This document shows positions 10,959 to 21,012 of a DNA stretch of 64,000 bases, one piece after another. Origin of the DNA: Vreelandella salicampi (GTDB lineage: Bacteria; Pseudomonadota; Gammaproteobacteria; Pseudomonadales; Halomonadaceae); the NCBI RefSeq assembly GCF_013415105.1, contig NZ_JACCDF010000005.1:62001-126000 (forward strand). Reading direction: 5' to 3'. How positions within the stretch are numbered: the first letter of the stretch is position 1; every line of letters begins with the position of its first letter. Under the pieces are notes generated by a model that made no database searches, was not told the DNA's origin, and was given only the letters and a program-made list of their open reading frames with translations. The position numbers were made by a program, and so were the translations under genes.

Positions 10959-11996
10959 TTACTTTCGGCTCTGCTGTTTTTCTAGCCGTGACAAGCGCTT
11001 GGCTATTTCATCAAGCTGCTTAAAACGCACGGCATTTTTTCGCCACTGGAGATTATTCATCGCCCCGGTCCCTGACGAGTATACGCCCGGCTCATGGATG
11101 GAGTTGGTGACTAAGCTCATTCCTGTGACTTGCACGCCATCACACAGGGTTAAATGGCCCGAGATGCCCACCCCGCCGCCAAGCATGCAGTGCTTACCCA
11201 CTTTGGTGGAACCTGCAACCCCGACACATCCGGCTAACGCGCAGTGGTCGCCAATTTGCACGTTATGCGCTATTTGCACTTGGCTATCGATTTTGACATC
11301 ACGGCCAATCACGGTATCCCCGAGCGCCCCTCGGTCAATGCTTGAGCAGCTGCCAACTTCTACGTCATCCCCAAGAATCACACCACCCAGCTGCGCAATC
11401 TTGTGCCAGCCAGCGCCATCGTGAGCAAAACCAAAGCCATCGCCGCCGATCACGCAGCCGCTATGCAAAATCACCCGTTTACCCACCACGATGCCATGGC
11501 AAACGGTCACGTTGGCATGTAGGCGCGTTGCTTCACCGAGATGAGTATCTGCCCCTACGACGCTGCCCGGCCCGACTACCACATAGTCTTCGAGTACCGC
11601 GCCGGAGGCGACGACAGCGTTTGCTTGAATCGATACACCGGCGCCTAACGTGACATCCTCCGCCACCACCGCCGAGGGGTGGACACCGGGTGTGTCTAGG
11701 GCCGACACGGGGTCGAATAACTGTGAAAGCTTGGCGTAGCCAAGGTAGGGGTTATCCGTCTCCAGGCGAGGTACCGGGCAGCTTTTGCCATGCTCTGGGT
11801 GGAGTAATACAGCACCGGCCTGAGTCTCGGCTAAATCTTTCAGATAAGCACGATTGGCAAGAAACGCTACTTGATCTGGTTTAGCGTCTTTAAGCGTCGC
11901 TAAACCACGAATGGGCAAGTCTGCGTCGCCGCTAAAGGCGACGCCTAGATGGCGGGCAATGTCCGCCAGGGTGATGGTATAAGCAGCGTGCGTCAT
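10959..11996 (-). CDS. lpxD: UDP-3-O-(3-hydroxyacyl)glucosamine N-acyltransferase
   Basis: LpxD adds the N-linked hydroxyacyl chain in the third step of lipid A synthesis. Its 345 residues comprise an N-terminal uridine-binding domain, a hexapeptide beta-helix (repeats such as VTLGAG, VGADTH, VGSCSS) and a C-terminal helix. The segment CVIGGDGFGFAHDG contains the catalytic-His region of the family. It lies between skp and fabZ. The 133-base gap before fabZ is larger than other gaps in the cluster and holds only a short CAGGAG/CTCCTG inverted repeat. Confidence 0.96.
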   Translation of the reverse strand: MTHAAYTITLADIARHLGVAFSGDADLPIRGLATLKDAKPDQVAFLANRAYLKDLAETQAGAVLLHPEHGKSCPVPRLETDNPYLGYAKLSQLFDPVSALDTPGVHPSAVVAEDVTLGAGVSIQANAVVASGAVLEDYVVVGPGSVVGADTHLGEATRLHANVTVCHGIVVGKRVILHSGCVIGGDGFGFAHDGAGWHKIAQLGGVILGDDVEVGSCSSIDRGALGDTVIGRDVKIDSQVQIAHNVQIGDHCALAGCVGVAGSTKVGKHCMLGGGVGISGHLTLCDGVQVTGMSLVTNSIHEPGVYSSGTGAMNNLQWRKNAVRFKQLDEIAKRLSRLEKQQSRK

Positions 11997-12081
11997 GGTA
12001 GCCCAAACTCGTAGCGCGAAATGCGAGCGGCATTAGAACACCGCCGCAACGTTCTCAACGACATTAACCTTTCTGGCGCGA

Positions 12082-12591
12082 TTAATTAAGCGAATTAAAG
12101 GTTTGCGTCACTTCATCGGTTAAGTTGGGCAGATCCATTGATGAGTGCAACACGCCTTGGGGTTCGACCAAAATATCAATACCGTGGCGCTGAATGACCT
12201 GATCCACGGCTTGTTCAAGAGTAGGCTCCGCACTTTGTAAAAATTGCTGCTCGGAGCGCTGTTGAGCTTGGCCAACCTGTTGGCGCAGCTGCTCAAAGCG
12301 GCTACCTTTTTGCTGCAGCTCGCGAATCAATGACTCACGCTCGGCATCAGACATCAACTCGCCCTCGTTCTCTAGACGTTGCTGGAGTGACTGTAACTCT
12401 TGGCCCAAACTTTGCGCTTCACGCTGCTGCTCGCCCACCTCGTTTTCTAATTGACTCAACGATGCCTGCGCCGCCTCGGTGTTCATCAGCGCGGCACGCC
12501 AATCCAGCACCGCGACCTCGGCCGCATGTGCCGGAAGAATCATCGCGCTCATCAAACAAACTGCCGCTATGAGTTTACGCATGGTATTCAC
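12082..12591 (-). CDS. skp: OmpH/Skp-family periplasmic chaperone
   Basis: This 169-residue protein has a Sec signal peptide (about 1-23, ending AHAAEV). A long Gln/Glu-rich helical middle (about 45-130) matches the coiled-coil tentacles of Skp, the trimer that carries unfolded outer-membrane proteins to BamA. The C-terminal VDQVIQRHGIDILVEPQG segment is typical of the family. Its place between bamA and lpxD is conserved from E. coli to pseudomonads and supports the assignment. Confidence 0.92.
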   Translation of the reverse strand: MNTMRKLIAAVCLMSAMILPAHAAEVAVLDWRAALMNTEAAQASLSQLENEVGEQQREAQSLGQELQSLQQRLENEGELMSDAERESLIRELQQKGSRFEQLRQQVGQAQQRSEQQFLQSAEPTLEQAVDQVIQRHGIDILVEPQGVLHSSMDLPNLTDEVTQTFNSLN

Positions 12592-12655
12592 TCCTGAATT
12601 TTATCGGTATGCATCGCAACCAAAGTATGTGTCGCCATCAAGGGGCGCTAAGTAA

Positions 12656-12681
12656 GCGAACCCGGCTACCACTGGGTTCGC
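12656..12681 (-). other. Stem-loop between bamA and skp
   Basis: A perfect 8-bp inverted repeat, GCGAACCC and GGGTTCGC, is separated by a 10-base loop. There is no U tract after it on the minus strand, so it is not a standard terminator. It may be a partial attenuator or an mRNA-processing or stability element between bamA and skp; this is inferred from position only. Confidence 0.45.
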
Positions 12682-12694
12682 CCTGGCTTATGCC

Positions 12695-15046
12695 TTAAAA
12701 CGTTTGCCCCAAAGAGAACTGGAAGAACTGAGTATCATCGTCGCTTTCGTCATTCACCGGCTCTGCCACGCTGAAGGTCAGCGGCCCAACTGGCGTTAGC
12801 CAAGATAGGCCGACACCCACGCTATAGCGCAAGCCCCCCAGATCCACACCTGAGTTGCAACGCTGACGATCCGCATCATCTTCTAGCACGTCATAACAAG
12901 ACGTCAGGAAGGTATTACCCGCATCGAAAAACACAGAGGACTGCAGCGAACTTTGGTCCTCGATAAAGGGCAGCGGGAAAATCATCTCGGCACTACCTTC
13001 CACCAGGACATTACCCCCCATGGTACGATCACGGCCCCCCACACGCTGCGGCGTGGTACGCTGCCCCAACGTATTGGAGGTAAAGCCGCGTACTGACCCT
13101 AAACCGCCAGCATAGAAATTTTCATAGAAGGGATAGGGGTCGTTACCGCCTAATGTGTCAGCATAACCTAAATTACCGCTAAACTTGAGCGCCCACAGAT
13201 GGTCGTCATCGATGGGAAAGAGCTGTTGCGCACGGGCGCGCGCTTTATAGTAGCCAACATCGCTGCCGGGGGCGGCAGTCTCTAATGAAATACGCTGATA
13301 GCTACCGGCGGTCGGCATCATCCCGCGGTTAAGGTTATTGCGTGTCCAACTTCCCGTTAGCTTAACGCTTTGGGCGTTTTCCCCTTCGTCCATGACATAG
13401 CGCTCAATTTCTGAGGCGGTGTCGAAATAGGTCTTGATCGTCGTATCTTCAAAATTCGCGCCAAAGTTCAACCGCGAAAGCTCGCTAATCGGGTAACCAA
13501 AGTTAATCCCCGCGCCATACGCATCGGTTGAATAGGTGGAAATATCTGAATCTTCGTAGTCGGTTTCACGATAGAAGACGTTATAGCCACGAGAAATCCC
13601 GTCCAGCGTCCAGTAAGGGTCGGTAAAGCCGAAGTTGATACTGGTAAACGTATCGCTTCGCTGAGCGCCAACATTGACGCGGTTACCCGTACCGAGGAAG
13701 TTCTTTTGTGACAACGAGGCCCCGTAAATAACCCCGGCGCTTTGAGAAAAACCAATGCTGGCGGAAATTGAACCGGAAGGTTGCTCTTCCACGTTATAGG
13801 TCACATCGAGCTGGTCTGTTTCACCCGGCACTCGGCGAGTATCCACTTCAACTTGGCTGAAAAAACCCAGCCGTTGAAGGCGCTGTCGCGACTGAGTGAT
13901 CGCTTCGGTAGACGCGGGCGCGCCCTCCAGCTGTACCATCTCGCGGCGCAGCACTTCGTCCTGTGTCGTGGTATTGCCGACAAACTCAATGCGCCGCACA
14001 TACGTGCGCTGCCCCGGATCAACGCCGATGACCAAATCCACCGTGCTGCTGCCATCAGCCACCTGCGGGATGCCCTCCACATCGGCGAAGGCAAACCCCT
14101 CAGTACCTAAACGCTGACGTAACGCTTCTGTCGAAGCATTGAGTTCGCTGCGAGAAAAGGTGTTACCACTTTGAACTTCCAAAAGCTCACGCGCTTCGCT
14201 CTCAGCGATTTGCAGATCGCCACTGAAACGGATATCACCCACCTGAAACTGGCTACCCTCATCAACGTTCAGGGTAATATAAATATCGTTTTTCTCAGGT
14301 CCAATGGATACCTGAGTAGAGGTGATATCAAAGTTCACATAGCCGCGATCAAGGTAGTAAGAGCGTAACCGTTCAATATCACCGGCTAACGCTTCACGCG
14401 AGTATTCGTCGCTTGAGAACCAGCCGAAAAAAAGGCCCGGTGAGTCTTCTAGCTCAAACAGGTCACGCAAGGTCTCATCATCAAATGCTTCATTGCCAAC
14501 GATGTTGATTTGACGAATTTTCGCCACACCGCCCTCGTTGATGTCGATATTGACCTGAACGCGCCCTTCATCGACCTCTTCCACGTCAACGTCAATTCGT
14601 GCGCTGTAACGACCCTGAGATTGGTAGACGCCTTCGAGCTCGCGCTGCATCTCTTCAAGAGTAGACAGTTGCAATACTTGCCCTTCGGACAAACCTGCCT
14701 GTTCTAGCCCTTGGCGCAGATCATCCTCGGAAATCTGCTTGTTGCCGCTAATATTTAGCCGCGCAATCGTCGGGCGTTCAACGACCTGAACCACAAGCAC
14801 ATCGCCTTCACGCGCCAATGAAACATCATCAAATAAACCGGTGGCAAATAGTTCGCGCGCCGCTTCCGCAAGCTCTTGGTCATCAACACGATCATTTGCA
14901 CTCACGGGGAATGCATTAAAAACCGAGGCGGCAGAAACCCGCTGTAGCCCCTCTACACGAATATCGGAAACGTCAAAAGATTCTGCTTGGACATTCCCTG
15001 CTGTTGCCAGCAGGAATGCCGCCACTCCCAGGGTCTTAATTTTCAT
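12695..15046 (-). CDS. bamA: Outer membrane protein assembly factor BamA
   Basis: BamA is the central channel of the complex that folds beta-barrel proteins into the outer membrane. It starts with a signal peptide (about 1-21, ending VQA). Five POTRA repeats (about 22-420) follow, then a 16-strand Omp85 barrel. The barrel contains the lid-loop motif VRGF within LGSVRGFTSN and ends in a C-terminal Phe (LGQTF), the beta-signal. The 783-residue length is typical. It lies after rseP and before skp, as in most proteobacteria. Confidence 0.97.
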   Translation of the reverse strand: MKIKTLGVAAFLLATAGNVQAESFDVSDIRVEGLQRVSAASVFNAFPVSANDRVDDQELAEAARELFATGLFDDVSLAREGDVLVVQVVERPTIARLNISGNKQISEDDLRQGLEQAGLSEGQVLQLSTLEEMQRELEGVYQSQGRYSARIDVDVEEVDEGRVQVNIDINEGGVAKIRQINIVGNEAFDDETLRDLFELEDSPGLFFGWFSSDEYSREALAGDIERLRSYYLDRGYVNFDITSTQVSIGPEKNDIYITLNVDEGSQFQVGDIRFSGDLQIAESEARELLEVQSGNTFSRSELNASTEALRQRLGTEGFAFADVEGIPQVADGSSTVDLVIGVDPGQRTYVRRIEFVGNTTTQDEVLRREMVQLEGAPASTEAITQSRQRLQRLGFFSQVEVDTRRVPGETDQLDVTYNVEEQPSGSISASIGFSQSAGVIYGASLSQKNFLGTGNRVNVGAQRSDTFTSINFGFTDPYWTLDGISRGYNVFYRETDYEDSDISTYSTDAYGAGINFGYPISELSRLNFGANFEDTTIKTYFDTASEIERYVMDEGENAQSVKLTGSWTRNNLNRGMMPTAGSYQRISLETAAPGSDVGYYKARARAQQLFPIDDDHLWALKFSGNLGYADTLGGNDPYPFYENFYAGGLGSVRGFTSNTLGQRTTPQRVGGRDRTMGGNVLVEGSAEMIFPLPFIEDQSSLQSSVFFDAGNTFLTSCYDVLEDDADRQRCNSGVDLGGLRYSVGVGLSWLTPVGPLTFSVAEPVNDESDDDTQFFQFSLGQTF

Positions 15047-15110
15047 GCAGTCAATTCGCTCGCGTTAGTCTGCCTTCGTGTCTCGACAGGCACCTTATAC
15101 ATTTGTGCAG

Positions 15111-15130
15111 GCAGCTGGCAAGCCAGCTGC
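15111..15130 (-). other. Strong hairpin between rseP and bamA
   Basis: GCAGCTGGC and GCCAGCTGC form a perfect 9-bp inverted repeat around two bases, in the 99-base gap between rseP and bamA. No U run follows on the minus strand. The dyad could fold in the mRNA or be a protein site. Nothing in the sequence decides between these. Confidence 0.45.
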
Positions 15131-15145
15131 TCGCTACACGCGTGA

Positions 15146-16504
15146 TCACCACAGGCGCATCAAATCAAAATAGAGCGCCATCATCATTAACGTTCCTACC
15201 ATGGCCAAGCCAATACGTAACCCAATCGCTTGCGCCTGCTCTGACACCGGGCGCCCGCGAACAATTTCCACTAGGTAGTAAAGCAAATGGCCGCCATCGA
15301 GAACAGGGATGGGCAACAGGTTCAGTACGCCCAGGCTGATAGAAAGATAGGCGAGAAAGCCAACGAACGCTTCCATGCCGGCGCGCGCGGAGTCTCCCGA
15401 AATCTGTGCAATCGTAATCGGCCCCGATAAATTCGACGGTGAAATCAACCCCACCAGCATTTTACGGATGGCGTCGAGGGTCAGCATGACCATTTCACCG
15501 GTTTTATTAAACGCTTGCCCCACGGCCTCGACAGGACCATAACGGATTTCACGGCGCAGCTCTTCCGGCCACTCAACGGGCTCAACCCCGGCGCCGATGT
15601 AACCGACCTCAATGCCGCTTTCTAACGTGTTCCGCCCTGGCGTCAGCGAGACAGTTTGTTCGCTACCGTCACGCTCAATGCGTACATCAAGCATTTCTCC
15701 CGCATTACCGCGCACCACATTGACGAATGCCATCCAATCATCGACCGGTTCACCCTCCACCGCGACGATACGATCTCCCGAGCGCAACCCCGCTGCGGCC
15801 GCCGCTTCACCGTCCATCACTTGGCCTAAAACCGCCGGGAAGTCGGGCCGCCACGGGGAAATCCCTAAGCTTTGCAGCGGTTGCGGTGGTTCTTGACGCA
15901 CCAGATAGTCATCGACTGGCAGCGTATAGCGCTGCGAGGCACTGGCATTTTCAGGACGTGCCTCAATGCTCAACTCGCCATTGTGACCAATCAAAGACAC
16001 CAATTTAAGGTTAATCTCGTCCCAAGCACGCACAGGTTCGTCTTCAATAGCGACGATTTCGGCGCCATGCTCAAGACCTGCCTGTTCCGCCGGCGAGCCT
16101 GATGCCACGTCACCAACAAGCGGCGCTACGGTTGACATGCCAGCCACAAAAAGCGCCCAGTAAGCGACAATCGCTAACAAAAAATTGGCCAATGGACCTG
16201 CCGCCACAATGGCCACGCGCTGCCATACGTTTTTACGGTTGAAAGCGTATTTAAGTTCTTCATCTAGCACTGGCGCTTCGCGTTCATCCAGCATTTTGAC
16301 GTAGCCGCCAAGCGGTATCGCCGCTACGGCATATTCAGTGCCGTGGCGATCAGTGCGAGACCACAGCGGCTTGCCAAAACCTACAGAAAAGCGTAGTACC
16401 TTTACACCGCAGCGGCGTGCCACCCAAAAGTGACCAAACTCGTGAAACGTCACCAAAAGGCCTAGCACCACGATAACCGCTAATATGTTTTGTATCAGGC
16501 CCAC
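15146..16504 (-). CDS. rseP: Site-2 protease RseP
   Basis: RseP is an inner-membrane zinc metalloprotease that cuts anti-sigma factor RseA inside the membrane and so releases sigma-E under envelope stress. The zinc motif HEFGH is at about residues 21-25 in the first helix. Two PDZ domains lie in the periplasmic part (about 110-310), and the second catalytic motif NLLPIPVLDGGH is near 395. Length is 452 residues. The start is GTG with GAGGAG about ten bases upstream. It sits between dxr and bamA, so it is produced alongside the outer-membrane assembly machinery it monitors. Confidence 0.97.
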   Translation of the reverse strand: MGLIQNILAVIVVLGLLVTFHEFGHFWVARRCGVKVLRFSVGFGKPLWSRTDRHGTEYAVAAIPLGGYVKMLDEREAPVLDEELKYAFNRKNVWQRVAIVAAGPLANFLLAIVAYWALFVAGMSTVAPLVGDVASGSPAEQAGLEHGAEIVAIEDEPVRAWDEINLKLVSLIGHNGELSIEARPENASASQRYTLPVDDYLVRQEPPQPLQSLGISPWRPDFPAVLGQVMDGEAAAAAGLRSGDRIVAVEGEPVDDWMAFVNVVRGNAGEMLDVRIERDGSEQTVSLTPGRNTLESGIEVGYIGAGVEPVEWPEELRREIRYGPVEAVGQAFNKTGEMVMLTLDAIRKMLVGLISPSNLSGPITIAQISGDSARAGMEAFVGFLAYLSISLGVLNLLPIPVLDGGHLLYYLVEIVRGRPVSEQAQAIGLRIGLAMVGTLMMMALYFDLMRLW

Positions 16505-16548
16505 GCTTGTCTCCTCGGTTCTTGCTGATCAGCCGTTTTTAGTGGCGC

Positions 16549-17739
16549 TTAGCGTGCAAAGTGGCTAACCCATTGCTGGGCGGTGCGGCGTGCATGCTGG
16601 TCGGCATTGAGCACGGTCTCTAGATGATCGATTGGTTCGACAGACTGGTCGTTCAAGACGGCCGCCACGACATCACCAATGGCGTTGAAGCCTAACCGCT
16701 TGGCTAAAAATGCCTCGACAGCGACTTCATTCGCTGCGTTTAGAATGGCCGGTGCGCTCCCGCCTTGCTGCATGGCTTCGCGCGCCAGCCGCAGGCAGGG
16801 AAAGCGCCCCTCATCCGGCGCTTCAAAGTCCAGGCGGGCGACCTGAAAAAGATCTAGCGCTTCAACACCTGCATCTATGCGCTCCGGCCAAGCCAAACCA
16901 TAAGCAATAGGTGTGCGCATATCCGGGTTACCCAGCTGTGCCAGCACCGAGCCATCATGATAAGCCGCCATGGAGTGAATCACACTTTGCGGGTGCACGA
17001 CGACCTGAATCTGTTCGGGCGTGGCGTCAAACAGCCAGCACGCCTCAATCAGCTCTAAGCCTTTATTCATTAGCGTGGCGCTATCGACGGAAATTTTGCG
17101 CCCCATCGACCAGTTAGGATGAGCGCACGCCTGATCAGGCGTGACACCTGCCAGCGCCTCGCGGCTCCATGTGCGAAACGGTCCGCCAGACGCCGTAAGA
17201 AGAAGTTGCGATACCCCGTGGCGCGCGAGCCCACCGCGATGCTCGCTAGGTAGACACTGGTAGATCGCATTATGTTCAGAATCGATAGGTAAAAGCGTCG
17301 CCTTGGCGGTTTCCACGGCTTGCATAAACAACGCCCCGCTCATCACCAACGCTTCTTTATTAGCGAGCAGCACCCGTTTTCCTGCTCTCGCGGCGGCCAG
17401 CGCCGGTAAAAGCCCAGCGGCCCCAACGATAGCCGCCATGACGATATCCACGCTACTATCCTGGGCAACATCCACCAACGCCTGCTCGCCAACGGCCACC
17501 TCGGTTGCCACGCGCGCTTGTCGCAATTCCAAACGCAACCACTGCGCGTCCTCTTCCTGCGCCAGCACGGCAATCGCGGGCTGATGCTCAATGCACTGTG
17601 ATAAGAGCGTTTCTCGGGAAGTATGCGCCGTCAGCGCATACACCTGGTAACGCTCGGGATGGCGGGCAATGACATCCAGCGTACTCGTACCAATCGAGCC
17701 AGTAGCGCCCAATACGGTTACACGTTGAGGGTGACTCAT
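16549..17739 (-). CDS. dxr: 1-deoxy-D-xylulose-5-phosphate reductoisomerase
   Basis: Dxr (IspC) converts DXP to MEP with NADPH, the committed step of the non-mevalonate isoprenoid pathway. The N-terminal nucleotide-binding motif is [15 protein letters not shown]. The catalytic part includes [11 protein letters not shown] with the metal-binding Asp and Glu, and [15 protein letters not shown]. The 396-residue length is normal. Its start overlaps the cdsA stop by four bases (ATGA at 17736-17739). The products feed the uppS reaction encoded nearby. Confidence 0.97.
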   Translation of the reverse strand: MSHPQRVTVLGATGSIGTSTLDVIARHPERYQVYALTAHTSRETLLSQCIEHQPAIAVLAQEEDAQWLRLELRQARVATEVAVGEQALVDVAQDSSVDIVMAAIVGAAGLLPALAAARAGKRVLLANKEALVMSGALFMQAVETAKATLLPIDSEHNAIYQCLPSEHRGGLARHGVSQLLLTASGGPFRTWSREALAGVTPDQACAHPNWSMGRKISVDSATLMNKGLELIEACWLFDATPEQIQVVVHPQSVIHSMAAYHDGSVLAQLGNPDMRTPIAYGLAWPERIDAGVEALDLFQVARLDFEAPDEGRFPCLRLAREAMQQGGSAPAILNAANEVAVEAFLAKRLGFNAIGDVVAAVLNDQSVEPIDHLETVLNADQHARRTAQQWVSHFAR

Positions 17740-18542
17740 AGGTTAGGCACCAGCGTATAAAGTAGGGCAAATAGCGGAATGGCGGCAGACAGGCTATCGA
17801 TACGGTCCAGAACGCCACCATGTCCAGGTAGCAACTGGCTTGAATCTTTGATCTCGCGGTAGCGCTTGAGCATGCTTTCCAGCAAGTCTCCCAACACCGA
17901 TACCAATGTAACTACTAGCGTCACCATCAAGAGCACGAGGCCTCCGCGCCACCCTAAGCCTTGCCAAGCGCTGAATATCAGCGCCAGTAGTAGCGTGGTG
18001 GCAAGCCCCCCTGCCACGCCTTCCCAGGTTTTCCCCGGACTCACGTGAGGAGCAAGTTTATGCTTACCCAACGCACGACCGACAAAATACGCGCCAACGT
18101 CAGCGGTCCACACCAGCAGCAAGACAAACAGTAGCCAAACGCCGCCGCTTTCGCGCAGCACATTAAAACCGACCCAGCACGGCAGTAGCACCCACAACCC
18201 CATCAACAAACGCCGTGGCGTGGAGCGCCACTGTGCGAGCGCCTCTGGGTAGCGCGTCACCCAATAAAGGTTCATCAGCCAGCCAGCGGCGGCAACCCAT
18301 AACGGCCAGCGCGCAAAAGCAGTGCCGCTTTGCCAAAGCAGCAACATCAAGATGGCAACCCCGATAACCAGTAGCGCCCGATGAGTCGCATGCTGAACGC
18401 CGGCCAGGTTGGCCCACTCCCAGGCGCCGAGCAGCATAATGCCAGCGGTAAAAAGGGCGAAAGCGCCACCTTGTAGACCAAACAGCCCCGCCAACACCAG
18501 CGGTGCCAGCCAAGCTGCTGTGATAATTCGCTGTTTAAGCAC
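17736..18542 (-). CDS. cdsA: Phosphatidate cytidylyltransferase CdsA (GTG start)
   Basis: CdsA makes CDP-diacylglycerol from CTP and phosphatidic acid and is an integral inner-membrane protein with about eight helices. The C-terminal signature reads [13 protein letters not shown] followed by [20 protein letters not shown] choose GTG 18542 because the product then begins MLKQRIITA, as in the family, AGAGGCGCAGG lies just upstream, and the overlap with uppS falls to eight bases. The frame is open to an ATG at 18602, which would add an unusual 20-residue Arg/Gln-rich head lying entirely inside uppS. Predicted length is 268 residues. Confidence 0.94.
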   Translation of the reverse strand: MLKQRIITAAWLAPLVLAGLFGLQGGAFALFTAGIMLLGAWEWANLAGVQHATHRALLVIGVAILMLLLWQSGTAFARWPLWVAAAGWLMNLYWVTRYPEALAQWRSTPRRLLMGLWVLLPCWVGFNVLRESGGVWLLFVLLLVWTADVGAYFVGRALGKHKLAPHVSPGKTWEGVAGGLATTLLLALIFSAWQGLGWRGGLVLLMVTLVVTLVSVLGDLLESMLKRYREIKDSSQLLPGHGGVLDRIDSLSAAIPLFALLYTLVPNL

Positions 18543-19389
18543 CCTGCGCCTCTGTTTTTGTTGGCGACGATTTTGACGACGGCGCTGACGATAATTGCTC
18601 ATCGGTCATGCCAAAACGCCGTTTACGCTGGCTAAAGTCCGCTAGCGCAGCGTCGAATGCATTGGCATCAAAGTCTGGCCAAAGCAAAGGCGAAAAGTAC
18701 AACTCAGCATATGCTAGCTGCCACAGCATAAAGTTGGATAATCGCTGTTCACCGCTGGTGCGAATACACAAATCTACCGGTGGCACTTGGCTTGCGCGGA
18801 GGGTTTGATCCAAACGCGTTTCATCCACCTCGGCGGCGGTCAGCTCACCATCAGCCACTTGCTGGGCCAGCTTTCGTGCTGCACGAGCAATTTCCCACTG
18901 GCCGCCATAGTTAGCCGCAATTACCAGGTGCATGCCCGTATTTTCCCCCGTCAGCGTTTCCGCGCGCTGAATATGCTTTTGAATCGCGTGCGAGAACCCT
19001 TCACGCTCACCTAATATGGTGAGGCGAATATTGCGCTCGTGAAGTTTCTTCACCTCGCGCTTGAGCGCCATCAAAAAGAGTTCCATCAGCGCATTGACTT
19101 CAGCCGCGGGGCGCTTCCAGTTTTCACTGGAAAAAGCAAAAAGGCTTAGCGTCTCCACCTCACACTCTACTGCGCGGCGAATCACCGCCCTTACGGCCTC
19201 GACCCCCGCCCGGTGGCCTCGCACACCCGAAAGGCCACGCGCGCGCGCCCAACGGTTGTTGCCATCCATAATAATGGCGACATGGGGTGGGATCAGAGCT
19301 AACTCCGCAGATTTTGTCGCTGAAAGCTCAGTCGATGAGCGTGTATTTGAATTCGCCGGTTGTTTATCCGGAGACTGCGGTAACGTCAT
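18535..19389 (-). CDS. uppS: Undecaprenyl diphosphate synthase
   Basis: UppS condenses eight isopentenyl units onto farnesyl diphosphate to give the C55 carrier used for peptidoglycan and other envelope polymers. The signature HVAIIMDGNNRWA contains the catalytic Asp, RGHRAGVEAVR follows, and DLCIRTSGEQRLSNFM lies near the C-terminus. ATG 19389 is used; a TTG 15 bases upstream is an alternative. The protein has about 35 extra N-terminal residues rich in Ser and Thr, and a polar C-terminal tail, neither of which belongs to the catalytic core. Length is 284 residues. Confidence 0.96.
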   Translation of the reverse strand: MTLPQSPDKQPANSNTRSSTELSATKSAELALIPPHVAIIMDGNNRWARARGLSGVRGHRAGVEAVRAVIRRAVECEVETLSLFAFSSENWKRPAAEVNALMELFLMALKREVKKLHERNIRLTILGEREGFSHAIQKHIQRAETLTGENTGMHLVIAANYGGQWEIARAARKLAQQVADGELTAAEVDETRLDQTLRASQVPPVDLCIRTSGEQRLSNFMLWQLAYAELYFSPLLWPDFDANAFDAALADFSQRKRRFGMTDEQLSSAPSSKSSPTKTEAQGA

Positions 19390-19434
19390 AAAATATCGCA
19401 CCAAAGATCATTCATCTGACCGGCAAGAAGCCGA

Positions 19435-19455
19435 ACGGGCAGCAGCGCTGCCCGT
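19435..19455 (-). other. Strong hairpin between frr and uppS
   Basis: ACGGGCAGC and GCTGCCCGT make a perfect 9-bp stem around a three-base loop in the gap between frr and uppS. The minus-strand sequence after it is TTCGGCTTCTTG, which is pyrimidine-rich but not a U tract. It may weaken transcription or protect the frr mRNA end, separating translation genes from lipid genes; this is inference. Confidence 0.5.
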
Positions 19456-19471
19456 GACTAAGGTGTCAATA

Positions 19472-20029
19472 TCACACCTGCATCAAGTCCTGCTCTTTGG
19501 CCGCTAATGCTTTATCGATTTCAGCGACGTATTGATCGGTAAGCTTTTGAATTTCTTCCTCACCTTGGCGTTGATCGTCTTCGGTGATCTCTTTGTCTTT
19601 CAGCAACGACTTGAAATCGCCATTGGCGTCACGGCGCACATTACGCACGGCCACGCGGGCGTGCTCGGCTTCACTACGCGCTTGCTTGATGTAACCTTTG
19701 CGCGTTTCTTCAGTCAGCATCGGCATCGGTACGCGAATGACGGTACCGGCGCTTGCCGGGTTGAGGCCTAGATCCGAGGTCATGATTGCCTTTTCGATTT
19801 TCGGCACCATGCCTTGCTCCCAGGGAGAGATGGTCAGCGTGCGAGCGTCTTCTACGTTGATAGAGGCCACTTGGCTAAGCGGCACTTGGCCACCGTAGTA
19901 GTCCACTGTCACGGCATCGAGAATGCTCGGGTGCGCGCGCCCAGTGCGAATTTTGTTGAAGTTGGTATGCAGCGCGTCAACGCTTTTCTTCATGCGTGCC
20001 TGCGCGTCTTTCTTAATCTCTTTAATCAC
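19472..20029 (-). CDS. frr: Ribosome recycling factor (GTG start)
   Basis: RRF splits post-termination ribosomes together with EF-G. The protein is 185 residues, exactly the usual length, when GTG 20029 is used; it then begins [24 protein letters not shown] lies eight bases upstream, and the in-frame ATG at 20047 would place this ribosome-binding site inside the coding region. The segments [12 protein letters not shown] and [15 protein letters not shown] are family hallmarks. The gene begins one base after the pyrH stop. Confidence 0.97.
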   Translation of the reverse strand: MIKEIKKDAQARMKKSVDALHTNFNKIRTGRAHPSILDAVTVDYYGGQVPLSQVASINVEDARTLTISPWEQGMVPKIEKAIMTSDLGLNPASAGTVIRVPMPMLTEETRKGYIKQARSEAEHARVAVRNVRRDANGDFKSLLKDKEITEDDQRQGEEEIQKLTDQYVAEIDKALAAKEQDLMQV

Positions 20030-20030
20030 G

Positions 20031-20816
20031 TTATTCCCCTCTATCAATCAGCGTGCCTTCCTTGCCCCCAACGACCAGGTTCAGCAGGGCACCAGGCTTA
20101 TTCATGTCAAATACCCGCACTGGCATGCCATGGTCACGTACCAGGCAGATAGCGGTCAAATCCATCACACCGAGCTTTTGGTCCAACGCATCGTCGTAGG
20201 AGAGTTGCTCGTACTTCACCGCATCAGCGTGCTTCACCGGGTCTTTATTATAAACGCCGTCGACTTTAGTGGCTTTGATCACGACATCGACATCCACTTC
20301 GATACCCCGTAGACAGGCGGCGGAGTCGGTGGTGAAAAACGGGTTGCCGGTACCGGCAGAGAAGAGCACGACGTCACCCGAGGTCAAATAGCGAATCGCC
20401 GTGCGGCGATCATAGTGCTCCACCACGCCACTCATGGGAATCGCCGACATCACTCGCGAGCGAATATTAGAGCGTTCGAGCGCATCGCGCATCGCTAGCG
20501 CGTTCATTACTGTCGCCAGCATCCCCATATGGTCGCCGGTCACGCGGTCCATGCCCGCTTCATTAAGCGCAGCACCGCGGAACAGGTTGCCGCCGCCGAT
20601 GACTAGCCCCACTTGAACACCGATGCCGACTAGCTGGCCAATCTCTAATGCCATTCGATCCAGTACAGCCGGGTCGATACCAAAATCGTGCTCGCCCATC
20701 AGGGCTTCGCCCGAAAGCTTGAGCAAAATACGTTTATACTTCGACTTTGACTTCGAACCCTCCGTTTTTTTGCTAGGGGAAACCGAGGCAAGGGGCTCAT
20801 CAGCATCGCGGGACAT
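20031..20816 (-). CDS. pyrH: Uridylate kinase
   Basis: PyrH phosphorylates UMP to UDP and is the hexameric bacterial amino acid kinase-fold enzyme. [13 protein letters not shown] opens the domain, and [13 protein letters not shown] and [17 protein letters not shown] follow. The 261-residue protein has an extra Ser/Lys-rich head of about 27 residues before the core. The start at 20816 has AGGAGAG seven bases upstream. The order rpsB-tsf-pyrH-frr is conserved across bacteria. Confidence 0.97.
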   Translation of the reverse strand: MSRDADEPLASVSPSKKTEGSKSKSKYKRILLKLSGEALMGEHDFGIDPAVLDRMALEIGQLVGIGVQVGLVIGGGNLFRGAALNEAGMDRVTGDHMGMLATVMNALAMRDALERSNIRSRVMSAIPMSGVVEHYDRRTAIRYLTSGDVVLFSAGTGNPFFTTDSAACLRGIEVDVDVVIKATKVDGVYNKDPVKHADAVKYEQLSYDDALDQKLGVMDLTAICLVRDHGMPVRVFDMNKPGALLNLVVGGKEGTLIDRGE

Positions 20817-20968
20817 GGCATCTCTCCTAAAGCTTTAACCACACGTAAGGCTTTAACAACAAGGCAGACCTACGCCGAATTGGCGGGTGGCTCCTGCGCT
20901 CACCTTTTAAGCGTTAGCGCAAACCACGTTAGCGCACGCTAAGTAAGCACAAGAGCCGGATACGCAAA

Positions 20969-20990
20969 GGCGTGCGCTTACGCGCACGCC
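20969..20990 (-). other. Stem-loop between tsf and pyrH
   Basis: GGCGTGCGC and GCGCACGCC form a perfect 9-bp stem with a four-base loop. It is followed on the minus strand by TTTGCG, a very short U run. It lies 22 bases after the tsf stop and is placed like a weak terminator or attenuator that would lower pyrH expression relative to tsf. The remainder of the 196-base gap has no clear signal. Confidence 0.5.
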
Positions 20991-21012
20991 CACTTGCTTG
21001 GAACCTATGACC

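Noticed and set aside
18543..18602. Arg/Gln-rich N-terminal extension of CdsA
   Set aside because: It lies inside uppS, has no ribosome-binding site at ATG 18602 and is not part of the family; GTG 18542 fits better.
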